Source: Takakia lepidozioides (Eukaryota > Streptophyta > Takakiopsida > Takakiales > Takakiaceae). From it: a stretch of 64,000 bases of DNA. Shown in pieces: positions 21,500 through 31,684 of this stretch. The stretch lies in assembly GCA_030704615.1 (NCBI GenBank), contig CM060734.1, positions 18,166,001-18,230,000 of the forward strand, given 5' to 3'. Numbering within the stretch: position 1 is the first letter of the stretch; each line of letters begins with the position of its first letter. Below the pieces are notes generated by a model. The model did no database searches. It saw only the letters and a program-made list of their open reading frames with translations, and was not told the DNA's origin. Made by a program: the position numbers and the translations under genes.

Positions 21500-22181
21500 A
21501 ACCTGGCCACCCGGGCCAACTTGGGAGCTTCGGCTGCTCACCAAACATAACGGTCCCCCTTCGCTTCCCACTAAACCCTCCCCCCACCCGATTTGGACTA
21601 GGAGAATTCCCTTTGGTAATGGCAGTCCGGAACAGCTCCATCTCTTTTGGGGTCGCTTTCCGGCTCGCTCGCTTACCTACTCACTAGTTTTGGTCACCAA
21701 CGGGCTTGCACCGTTCTCGGGGTCACTACTCCCCTTATATATACTTCTGTAGCTGTCCGCGTGGGTTTCACAACCAGCCATGCCATTTTATGGCGAACCA
21801 CCACGAAAACCCTCGACTTCCCGGTGATGAGTCGCGGTGAGTCTTGGCCCACTCACCACGGCCCCTATGGAACCGTGATGGTCCCGCGACTCCCCACGAC
21901 TCCCACCACGAGGTCTCCGCCCCCATGGTGAGTCCTATGCCACCCCCCTAAGTCCCGCTAAGCTACCACCACCCCTTGTGGATCCACCCCCCCCGCAACC
22001 CGGTGTGCGGGGGCTCCACCTAGTGAGCGCCTCCGCTTCCCTGAGTGCCTTTGGCACTCCAGGGTGCTTCAGGTTCAGCCCCCCCATACCTATCGCTGTG
22101 CTGCCAGCTGCCCCCACCACAAGGGCAGCCCCTGGTTTGTCCCGACCCCCGCCCCCTGCTCTCAGGCAAAGGGCCGCGACA
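21500..22181 (-). repeat. 5' LTR of the gypsy element (lacking its displaced U5 end)
   Basis: 682 bp directly matching about 15341-16010. The outer end reads TGTCGCGGCCC on the - strand and abuts the right TGGTT duplication. The missing 72-bp end lies inverted at 20821-20892. Confidence 0.88.
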
Positions 22182-22389
22182 TGGTTCCTGGAGTGGATGG
22201 CGGACACCCCCAGTCGATTTGGCAAAGACAACTAATGCTTCTAGTGATATATCAAATCCCTTCTCCATCTCCCCATCCACCCTATTATTCAGGATATTTT
22301 TGCAGCATTTCCTTTCATCTCGCAAGACATTTTATCTGCCACGCTAAATACCCTTACATATCTACCATGTTATCAACCGACCATCCACA

Positions 22390-23725
22390 CGCCACAATGT
22401 GACAACACACCACAGTGTGCCAATGCAGCGCCCGCTCTACACCAACCTACACCACCGCCACTCTCTTATATCCCAGACAACCCACAAGACAACCTTATAG
22501 ACCAACCCTTAATATGCCTTACGTGGAATGTGGGATCCATTGCCTCCAGCTTGCCAACCCTGTCACTCATTCTCCAAAACTCAAACCCTCCCCATATTAT
22601 TCTACTCCAAGAAACCAAACTCAAATCGCACTCGCCCAATACATATATCAACAGAATACTGCTTGACCACCACATCATCTATGGGAGCCCCCCATCGCCA
22701 GGAAAATATAATAGACGACGCTCACTACCATATCAGCCGGCTCGGGGACATTTATATATGCCCTCTCACCTAGACGATATAGCCCTTACCCCTAATATTC
22801 TACAACAAATTGTGATCTTTGCTAACAACCCACTTCACTCCTTATCTACAATCCTCCTTGCATGTGACTTCAACAGAGACATTTCTATGCTGGGCAGATT
22901 ACATGACGGTGTACACTTCCCTCCATCTCTAAAAGACATAGAATGGACAACCTTCACCCAAACACATGAATTCCAATACATCACTACAAACCAGGCTTTC
23001 TCCAGGCAAGGAGGACTAAACTATACCTCGCATAGCCTCATTGATGGGTACTACCTTAAAATGCCTAGGAACAACCCCACACAACTGTATAGTACAATCC
23101 TGTATGATCCCATATATAACTCTGACCATTACCCAGTTATCCTCCGCATCGCCGCGCATATAGTACCTATAGGTCCAGTCCTAAATGGCCCTTCGCTAGA
23201 CACAAGGCCACGTATTCCCACTCCTATTCCCCCCTCCTCTATTCTGGCATTCCAAGCCAAGTTTCGATCCATTTCCGGTACAGTTTTATCTGATTTTGAA
23301 ACAATACTAGATCGATATTCAGCAAACCCCACCTTTCAAATTTGGGAAGACGCAAGCTCCAAGCTAGAACAAATATTCACTCAAATTACAGAATCCACGT
23401 TACATACATGCACAAAGTTCCCTGATCCAGTACAAACTGAACGATAAAAAATAAACGGAGGATACTTGACAAGAACCCAACAGAGAAAATGGCAAGCACA
23501 ATTAAATATCCACCACAAAATCCGCAAAGCTATTACAATCCTCTCATTTGACCCACGAGACCCCCAATGGAGACATACCCCACCTATTATGGACCTAAAC
23601 ACACTAGCAGCTTGCAGTACAGATTTCCCTATACCCCAAAATGATGCAGACATACATACATGGCATATCTCTCTCCCGAATTGGTTGAGATGGCTTGCAT
23701 TTGGGCCTGCAAGTTTGATAAAGGA
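22390..23725 (+). pseudogene. LINE-type retrotransposon: APE-like endonuclease ORF
   Basis: The frame runs open from about 22.4 kb to 23447. It carries the apurinic-endonuclease signatures in order: LICLTWNVGS (Asn), HIILLQETK (Glu), YGSP, LLACDFNRD where GDFN is usual, and SDHYPVI near the end. This domain nicks target DNA for target-primed reverse transcription. After a TAA at 23445-23447 the same frame continues (GGYLTRTQQRKWQAQ) to about 23725. No reverse transcriptase follows. The coding strand is A/C-rich. At about 23.69 kb strand composition flips, which marks the 3' truncation or a rearrangement. Confidence 0.8.
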
Positions 23726-25872
23726 TTAAGATGCAGATGACTTCTTTAGGGTTTGTGGAGTGAGGGGGGAGGTGTTCCTGTAGATGACATATGGTTATGA
23801 GAGGCTGGTGTTGGTTAGTTATCAAAGTAGTTATTTCTGGGAATATTTGTGGTGTTTGATGTATATTCAGGGCCTTTTCCTGAGTATGTGTGGTGTGTCT
23901 GAATTTGAGAGAGCATGGAATGGGACCTGTAGCGCGCGGATGCCCAATTCACAGAGGCGATGTGTTTTTACATGCTTCTACTTTGAAGGGAGTTGAGTGG
24001 CAAATGTCGTGTTTTGGTGGCTGTGGGACAGTAAGAAAATTTGGTTACATGCCTTTGTTCCGTCAATACAACATCTGTACAGTTATAGGCGAGCGTGGAT
24101 TTATGTTTTGGTACTGTGATTGCAGTGCCAATATTATGAAGAGGGGGGAGTAATTTTAATTTGGGGCACTGTTGACAGCTACAATGGGGGCAGGAGGTGA
24201 CCCAATATATAAGATGGCAAGAGGTAGCTGGGTTTTGTTGAGTAGCAGCTATAGTATGAACAAAGATATGGTAAGATACAGATGAGATAGTGGGATCTGA
24301 GGTGTCTTGTGTGACCTGTGGGTTATGGTGAGTGTAAGGGCTCAAATAGTATTGAGATTCGGGGCTAGGGTTTACAACGTATCTGATGGCCATTGTTATA
24401 ACATTTTCCACTGTCAGTGGAGTGTTTGGCACTAATTGCTTTTTATAAAATTGGCCGTTTAGTGTGTGTAAATGGTGTGTAGCATAGTCATATGATCTGA
24501 TTAATGTGGGGGGTTTTGTGTGGATGCAGCTTTCACCACCAAGTATTGTATCTTCTATGGTGGGCCAAGGTAGTAGGGATGTTACACTATTCAGGCACAA
24601 CGGGCCATATGTATTAAACAAGGGTTGCTTGGCACTTACCATTTGCATACATGAATTTGGGGGAGTAGCAGCAAAGGTAATTTGTGGACCGAGTTTTGGT
24701 GAGCAGAAATGTCTATGTTCGGGTTTGTTATTTTCTTGTGGGGTAATGCTAGATGTGATGTAGGAAGGTTTTGGTAAGTTCATGTGTCAAAGTTGTTGAT
24801 CCGGGTGGATATATGAAAGGGATCTTGCTGGGAGTCTGATACATGGCATAGTATAAAGTAGAGCAGTGAGAGAGTGTGATTAATTTGGTGTTGTGCAGCT
24901 AGGGGGAGCAGCCTGCAGTGTACAGATAATATTTAGCGAAGTTGATCAAGTGCCAAGAGGATCTCTCTATAACATTTAATGTGGCAGAGGGGTGTTTTGA
25001 TCTTGTACTTGGTGTTAGATGGCAGTATACTTTATTTGCTGACTGGGGTTGTGCGGTTTTGGTTGAGGTAAGATGGTGCGCGCATTTCCTTGTTCGAGAG
25101 GGTGGGTGGGGAAATAGGTGAAATGCTAAGAGGGTGCAAGGCAAGCAACATCAATCTTTTGGCATATGTAAAACGTGGGGAGGGCGTGGTTATTAATTCC
25201 ATTGTTGCCAATAAGTTGTGGTGGAAACTTTGGTATTCCCTGGATGGCTTGTCTATGGCCCAAAGAACAAAGGTTTTGCAATCTCATAGTGTTTGTACGT
25301 GTGCTTTGCAAAGTTCATAGATGGGCATTTTGTTACCGTTTGGCTTATGGGGCGATATTCTCTACTAGCATGATGTGGGCTGTGGGTGTAGTTTGATTTC
25401 ATAGATTTAGGGAAAAGTTGAAGGTGGCTGTGGGGTGCAGATATCTGCTTATGGGACCCATCTGTGTGAGGGGGCAGTCTTAATATGCGGCAGCAAAGGC
25501 ACCTGCAGTGTAGTGGGAGTCTCAGAAAGTTGTTTTCAAGTTTGTGAATAGGGTGAGTCAACTTCTTGGTTTTGGTGTAAATGCCTATCATCTGAGCTTG
25601 CTGTTGGGGATGTGGAGTTAGTGTGGTATATAGTATTTGTGTTTGGCAGCATATATACACTACACTAGGTGTGTGTAGTGTGTGGGGATTCAAGGCAGTC
25701 ATGTGCATTGACAGTGTAGTTTGGTTGTAGGCTTGGTGGTTTTTTGGGGTGTTGTTTGATTTGTGAAGCAGAAGCTACCTTGACTAGGGTGTGGGCTGAT
25801 GGTGTGACACAGGACAAGATAATGAGGGCCAGAGCTGGCTGTTTGAGACTGCCCAGTGAATGGGGGCATTAT

Positions 25873-26060
25873 AGTTGTGTGGTAGTATTGGCAAGTAATG
25901 GGCACATACCACGTTGGATGTGGTTGTGGGTTCAAACCACAGTCTGGTGTGTCATGAAGGTGTCCACCTTTCAGCTGGAAGGCAGTAGCCCTTGTGGTGA
26001 AGAGACACCATAAGTTACGTTCCCTTCAAGAGGCATCATACCTTTTTTTTTTTTTTTTTT
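25873..26060 (+). mobile_element. tRNA-derived SINE, copy 1
   Basis: A-box-like TGGCAAGTAATGG is followed by a B box GGGTTCAAACC (about 25928-25938), a conserved body (GTGTGTCATGAAGGTGTCCACC) and a T-run at 26043-26060. It shares about 130 bp with an inverted copy at 28075-28262. Pol III-type internal promoter boxes plus a simple tail are the signature of tRNA-derived SINEs. Confidence 0.75.
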
Positions 26061-26940
26061 AAGAGTATTGGCAAGTGCTCTAGAGGGAGGGTTGAAAAGT
26101 TTGTATTTAGCATGCAGGTTAACGAGTGCACTAGATGTTTTGGGGTAATGTTCCGTGATTGCCTAGTCAGATGGGTCAGTAGCGTTGTGATGATATAATA
26201 GGGTGTGATGGAGATACATTTTTGCTGCATGTTAAGACTGCGTGGGGGCATGTTTGAGTTGTAGCCTAGGCATGGCGCTGGTGGCCACTTTTTGATTTTT
26301 GTAAGTGGGTAATAAGCAATAAGGGAGTGTAGTCAAAGATAGTGAGCCCGGGTGCATAGATTGGCTTATGGAACAGTAGCTAGTATAACTTGATCCATTA
26401 GCGCCGTGATGAGTTGCTGGGATGAGGACAACATGGATGTGGGTATAGGGCTATAGGCACTGAGATACGAATTTAGAAGTGATTCTGTAACGACTTTTTG
26501 TGTGGAGGCTCCTGCATTCTTTAATATAAAGTTGTTTAGAAGTATTTTTGCTTTTTAGAGGGGGGTTTTGTGAATGAGGCCTTATTATGCTAAGGCAATT
26601 GGGCTGTGGGCCAACGTAAGTGATTTTTTCCTGATAAATAATGAACTGTGTGCATAAGTGTGGGGGTCGTGATGATTTTGAAGAGGTACTGCTTGCTTGC
26701 AAGATTGTAGATTGCAAGGATGTAAGATTGCTACTGGCATCAATGTCTCTGTAATATAGGGGGTTACATAGTGCTTGTAACTGGTAGCGAAGAGTTGGTC
26801 CATTTTTTTGGTGTCTACTAGGAGTAAGATCATTAATATGGGTAATGCTGCATATTCTAAACTTGCATTTTATGGGTTGCCTCTGTGTGTTGGATGGCAG
26901 TCCAGGCGTAGATAGCTGGCGATTGGTAGCTATAGATGTA

Positions 26941-27597
26941 GACTGGTAGCCTTGGTGGATGCTTTCATGAGATTGAGGAGATTTTTTTTTATTCTGCAAG
27001 GGGGAGTAATATGTGCTATTGTAATGAGTGCTGATATCGATTGGGGTTAGTATGTCATCAACGGAAACATAGTGCAGATTCAAGACAAAGGAAACAAGAG
27101 GCATTGCACTATAGATCTGGAGTGGTAGCCTTGGTGGATGCTTTCATGAGATTGAGGGGATTTTTTTTTATTCTGCAAGGGGGAGTAATATGTGCTATTG
27201 TAATGAGTGCTGATATCGATTGGGGTTAGTATGTCATCAACTGAAACATAGTGCAGATTCAAGACAAAGGAAACAAGAGGCATTGCACTATAAGATCTGG
27301 AGTGGTAGCCTTGGTGGATGCTTTCATGAGATTGAGGGGAATTTTTTGGATTCTGCAAGGGGAAGTAATATGTGCTATTGTAATGAGTGCTGATATCGAT
27401 TGGGGTTAGTATGTCATCAACTGAAACATAGTGCAGATTCAAGACAAAGGTAAACAAGAGGCATTGCGCTATAGATCTGGAGTGGTAGCCTTGGTGGATG
27501 CTTTCATGAGATTGAGGGGAATTTTTTGGATTCTGCAAGGGGGAGTAATATGTGCTATTGTAATGAGTGATGATATCGATTGGGGTTAGTACTCCAT
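26941..27597 (-). repeat. 180-bp tandem repeat, four copies, in frame
   Basis: TGGTAGCCTTGGTGGATGC starts at about 26944, 27124, 27304 and 27484, an exact 180-bp period. On the - strand each unit encodes about 60 residues (LTPIDISTHYNSTYYSPLQN ... SPQSHESIHQGYHSRS). Because the unit is a multiple of three, copies 2-4 remain within one 266-codon frame; the leftmost copy is in a neighbouring frame after a small indel. Confidence 0.9.
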
Positions 27598-28074
27598 ACA
27601 AGAATTGCAGGCAAAAAATAGAAACCAGATTTTGAAGCGGGCTAGTAGCAAGATTAAAAATGCAACAGTGAGAGGGCAACAGTAAGTTGAGGGGATCTTG
27701 GTTGTAGCTTAGCAAAAGGGAGTAAGTTGAAGAGATGCAACATTGGATGTTGGGTGGGGAGCATACCAGGGGGGGCTGGGCAGAATGGTGCAGAATTGTG
27801 ACGCTAGGAGGTGTCCCAGCTCTTTGGCGAGGTAGGCAGACCATCATAGCATAACAAAATTGCATAGTAGAAGAGGACAAGGAGTGTATGCTGCATCAAA
27901 GTCCTTTGCCTCTGTCGACCATAGCGGGCCTTCATAGAAAGCTGTTCGGTAGTCCAGAAGGCCGAGAAGAATCTGAGGATGATTGTCGGTTGTTTGCTGG
28001 GTTGTTTGCTAGGGGAGATAGAGCGTCACCTAGAGTCCGAAGTCAGAGAAGGTGCTACACTGGAAGTTAGCAAA

Positions 28075-28262
28075 GCGTTCTCTTTCTCATATATATGACG
28101 CCTCCCGAAGGGAGCATAACTTATGGTGTCACTTGACCCCGAAGGGCTACTGCCTTCCAGCAGGAAGGTGGACACCTTCATGACACACCAGACGGTGGTT
28201 TGAACCCACAACCACATCCAACGTGGTATGTGCCCATTACCACTGGGCTACATACTGGTTGT
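28075..28262 (-). mobile_element. tRNA-derived SINE, copy 2
   Basis: On the - strand: A box TAGCCCAGTGG, B box GGGTTCAAACC, the same body as copy 1, then a hairpin CTCCCTTCGGGAG and an A/T tail (CATATATATGAG). The A box fits the Pol III consensus better than in copy 1. Confidence 0.78.
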
Positions 28263-28266
28263 CGTT

Positions 28267-28464
28267 CTATTTCTCAGTGAGAAAAGCAACATTGTCGAGC
28301 TCTGCAGATGCAGAGATGATTGTTCCGAATGATCGTACCTTTGCCTGCACAAAGACTGACGCGGTTGTATCGTAGCAGAAGTCTGTGGTCAAAACCTTGT
28401 CGTGAACTGTTCCGGTATACTTTCTAGATTTAAAGGAAACCATGAGAGCAGGGGTTCCTCCCAT
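28267..28464 (-). CDS. Hypothetical terminal exon
   Basis: A 65-codon frame ends in TAG and reads like an authentic exon (KYTGTVHDKVLTTDFCYDT, SVFVQAKVRSFGTIISASAE). It abuts the SINE on one side. The upstream splice site and remaining exons are not identifiable; the ORF at 28430-28726 overlaps its start but has no clear similarity to anything. It could be a host gene tail or a transposon fragment. Confidence 0.3.
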   Translation of the reverse strand: MGGTPALMVSFKSRKYTGTVHDKVLTTDFCYDTTASVFVQAKVRSFGTIISASAELDNVAFLTEK

Positions 28465-28465
28465 G

Positions 28466-28900
28466 TCTGATTTGCTTGTATGTGATGCAACAGTAGAAAC
28501 GAGTATGTAGCTTAGTCGAACGTACGCTCGGGAAGAGGGGTCCAGCTCGAGGCAGCATAGCTTGTTGTAGCAGTGGAATCGTGGTCAGAATAGCCGAGAT
28601 GCTAAATAAGAATTGAAAATACACTGAAAGGGGGGGCAATAAAAGGGGGTAACCTAAAAAGTAGTATGTAGTTGGGTATGTGGCAGAGGTGTACTCAAGG
28701 AGGGCGGCGCTCCACCCTCCTTCCACTTGCTCCGCACTCCCGACATTAATGCAAAATTCGAGCTAGCGTAAATATAAGAGCCTCTTCCCCTTGCAGTGGG
28801 TGCTGCCCAATTTTTGGGGTGGGCTTTATTATTAAATAAGCGGCTCGTTGCGTAATGACTCTTCTTTATGGTGACTACCTATTAGAGTATGATGACGATG
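28466..28900. other. No recognised gene
   Basis: Mixed-composition sequence; the only notable item is an imperfect GC-rich stretch near 28705-28745. It precedes the LINE relic on the - strand. Confidence 0.4.
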
Positions 28901-30180
28901 ATATATGTTGGTAGCAAAGAATATAATTAGGTAATTTAAAAGCAATAAATACAGGTTTATGGTCCGTCCAATATGCTTATGTAATGCTAGATATGCAATG
29001 GTGGTGACGTGCATTTGTCCAAACATGGTCTATTTGAGATCCATAAATAGTAGTACTAATTGGAAATTGGAGTTGCCTGTGAAAAAAAAAAACATGAATT
29101 TTTGCAATTGATTTGTTGTTACGGTATTATTTTGTAAAAGATCTACCTTAAAATCCCCTATTATTATTGTTGGGCATGTATGTGGGATATTATCAATGAG
29201 CTTTTTTAGAGAAGATAAGAAAATCGTAAATTGTAGTGTTGGGCGGGTACACAGTTCAGAGCCGGATATGTACCAGGTATGTCCAGCCCTGACCGCCGGG
29301 CCCATCCATACGTCTTACCCGGCCCAAGACCTGCCTAGGTGGGTTTGGCTCTCCTTGGGCCCACGCCAAGACCTGTATAGGCGGGTTATTGCTCTAGGAG
29401 GCCCGCCAAAAGCCCTGTGTAGGCGGGTTAGAGGTGTGGGAGGGGCGGGACGGGCTTGTGGAGTGTGGAGAACTAGGGCATGTGAAGAGGTGGGCCAAGT
29501 TGGTGACGACTAGTGATAGTTAATGAAATAGGGGGGGAGATCATGAATCGGGTACTTCAGCAATTGATGATTTTCAATGAATGAGGGTGGCCCAAATCTT
29601 TTTAGAGAAGTTGGAGTCATTTAAAAATATATATATTTTAAATAAAGTTCATGACCTGCCCTTACACTCGACCGGCGGGCTTTTGTAACAACAAACCCTT
29701 TTTTATCCATGACCGGCAACGAAAAAATGAGCATAGATTATGCATATCCGATGGACAACAAAATCTTAAAATCCTCATAAGCCTGGGCTCGGCGGGCTTC
29801 TAATGGGTTTTCATATTGACAAGTCCGGCCCGTAGATCATGTTCTTAGTGACATATCCGCCCAACACTGGTTTATAGACCGTAATAATATGAATTATTTT
29901 CCTGGTATTAAAATTAAATATTGCATCTATATATTCAGATTCTTGTTTGGTTTTGTACGAATATCTTTACATGCTCTTTTTAAAAATATTATTGTTTTTT
30001 TCAGTCGACTTCGTAATTTTTATATATATGTGTCCATTTCTAAATTAAATAATCCAATAAATTTGTTGAATGAAATATTTGTATTAACATCCATTTTATT
30101 TAGTGTATCAACTATATCGTTTGCTATCTTTGCATATCATCTTGTATCATTGTCACAGGTTTTGAAAAATTGAAAACATA
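28901..30180 (-). pseudogene. Second LINE endonuclease relic, split by a hAT-like insertion
   Basis: Reading down the - strand: IITVYK (about 29885), interruption by the element at 29238-29873, then FTIFLSSLKKLIDNIPH, CPTIIIGDFKVDLLQ (GDFN box with N to K), DHVWTNA and, after a stop, YWTDHKPVFIAFKLPNYI. These are the GDFN, HVWT and SDHxP boxes of an APE-like endonuclease of a second, A/T-rich LINE lineage. Several frameshifts and one stop; no RT found. Upstream sequence (29.9-30.2 kb) is consistent with its 5' part. Confidence 0.6.
29238..29873. mobile_element. Non-autonomous hAT-like DNA transposon
   Basis: The ends are inverted: AGTGTTGGGCGGGTAC at left and the complement of AGTGTTGGGCGGATATG at right. 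Subterminal GGCGGGTT, GGCCCAAGACCTG and CCGGCGGGCTT motifs resemble plant hAT ends. No transposase inside. The flanking 8-mers GTAAATTG and GTTTATAG match at only five positions, so an 8-bp duplication is not proven. It interrupts the LINE endonuclease coding sequence. Confidence 0.55.
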
Positions 30181-30600
30181 TGGATATTGCTAGACTGAAA
30201 AAAATCCTTTAATAATTAAATATCTAAATTAAGATAAACACCTACATTCATTTACATATAGATATATAACAAATTGAAGAAGGTTTGGAGATTGATAAAA
30301 TATGAGAATTCTTTTATAGAATAAATATATTGATTAATTACAATATTTTTTCAATGATACACAACAATTTCAAGAAAATAACAACAAATCAACAAGAAAA
30401 TGAGTTTATATATAATATAATTGTATTACCTTCTAAAGATTGAAAATATCAATGCGATAAAGACTTAATATATTGAAATTAAATTATTTTAAAAAACAAA
30501 TCTGAATTTGCAACTCAATTGTTTTTTAAAAATTAATTTTTCATTTGTATATAAATTGATGGATCTAAAGGGACCTGAAGGGATCTGAGATCTGAAAAAA
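30181..30600. other. A/T-rich spacer
   Basis: Very A/T-rich, with no ORF above 60 codons that I can support. Confidence 0.5.
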
Positions 30601-30606
30601 CTAAAA

Positions 30607-30800
30607 CTACCGTCGAGGAAGCGGCTGCTGCCATTGCAGGGGACACATAGGCCCCTGTGCCCCCCATGCTGGAGGCTGTGCCCCCTAGTGCACCCACAGT
30701 GGTCAATGATGGTCCATTATTTCCAGCACTACTGACAAACATCACCCCTTGTTTATTTACCACATGTATACATGCCAAACATGAATAAGCACTGCTTTTA
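30607..30800 (-). pseudogene. TPP2: Tripeptidyl-peptidase II fragment
   Basis: The - strand reads VNKQGVMFVSSAGNNGPSLTT, then VGALGGTASSM and GAYVSPAMAAAA. This is the region around the oxyanion Asn (SAGNNGP) of tripeptidyl-peptidase II, the giant cytosolic subtilisin-like exopeptidase. The catalytic Ser segment (GTSMASP) that should follow is absent: the frame runs into A/T-rich sequence and stops. No other TPP2 exon is visible within several kb. It is best explained as one exon-sized fragment of a host gene, moved or left behind. Confidence 0.75.
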
Positions 30801-31680
30801 TCACAAACGTTCCAGCAAATTGAAGCAAAAGCAGCACCATTAATGTTACAACTACAACGGAAAGAGTTTTATCACTCCTTGATCTCTATCTGCTTTACCC
30901 AACTAGGCATGATCTATGGTGGACGGCGACAGCAATCAAGTCTACTGATATAACTCACTCTGTTTCTTGCTTATGTGGAAGATCTTTTGGAGCAAATACA
31001 TTAATCGTCCAACTTACTTCCTCTGCCAGCTGAACGAAACGCCCATAGTCAGATGAACATCTCCCCATAACTCATGTTGATCATCAGGTTGCACTTGTTC
31101 TGTATACCCTTCAGCAAGACCCATATTAAATACCTCTTACTCTTATGCATGGTCTAGGTACTTGCTGTCCCTGCCCTAGAGAAACTCTGTGGTGCTGTAC
31201 CATAAATTGGCAAAGACCGGCAGATCTATATGTCGATATATTCAGACTTCAGGAGCCATCCTGCCCTTTAAGTGTCGATTAGTAACTACTGAGCACCATG
31301 ACCGGCTGTAATCATGCAGGAATGATGACACGAAATCATGATGACACAGCTGATACAGTTAACGAATGATGACACAGCTGAATCGATCAGAGGTAGAAAG
31401 AAAGATGCCTGCATGTAATGCTCATGTACCTGCAACTCGTCTGAGCATGGGGTCCGTGGTGGAGATGGTAGAAAGTCAGCTAGTGCATCATGTTCCCACT
31501 ATTTTCGATGGTGTCTTGTGCCACAGATATCTGCAGTTCACCTTCAACTCTGCTAGGGGTCAGCATCTTGCGTCAGTTTCTCATTGAAGCTGTAGAAAAT
31601 TTGACAATGTCCATTCAAAAAGCCACTGAGTAGTATAAAATTACTCTAAACATTAACAGGAAATATATTAGGTCAAGCCC
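30801..31680. other. No recognised gene
   Basis: I see a short internal repeat ATGATGACACAGCTGA (about 31338-31372) but no supported coding sequence. It could be an intron of a gene on the - strand. Confidence 0.4.
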
Positions 31681-31684
31681 ACCT

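Larger units (their letters stand above)
15274..22181 (-). mobile_element. Ty3/gypsy LTR retrotransposon with chromodomain integrase and an internal inversion
   Basis: 6,908 bp, flanked by perfect 5-bp target duplications TGGTT (15269-15273 and 22182-22186). LTR ends are TGTCGCG...CGCGACA. The - strand carries in order the C-terminal half of gag, CCHC knuckle, protease, reverse transcriptase, RNase H, integrase and chromodomain. The U5 end of the 5' LTR, the primer-binding site and the N-terminal half of gag lie in opposite orientation at 20821-21499. Flipping that block restores the canonical order on paper. Many frameshifts and stops make the copy inactive. LTR copies differ by numerous indels, so it is not a recent insertion. 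Confidence 0.92.
23690..28075 (-). pseudogene. A/C-rich transposon relic in reverse orientation, protein unidentified
   Basis: The - strand is strongly A/C-rich and keeps long open frames: 23968-24783 (271 codons, Cys-rich with SCPHCSCQQCPKL), 25253-25708 (151), 26451-27104 (217) and 27080-27880 (266). The composition matches the endonuclease-coding strand of the adjacent LINE, so it may be another part of the same family inserted head-on. I find no RT, RNase H or integrase motif. It contains a SINE (25873-26060) and a 180-bp tandem repeat. Confidence 0.45.

Noticed and set aside
25873-25960. Functional tRNA gene
   Set aside because: A and B boxes exist but no cloverleaf or acceptor stem closes; the shared body, the tail and an inverted copy fit a SINE.
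29238-29873. Proven 8-bp hAT target duplication
   Set aside because: Flanking 8-mers match at only five positions, so I keep the element call tentative.
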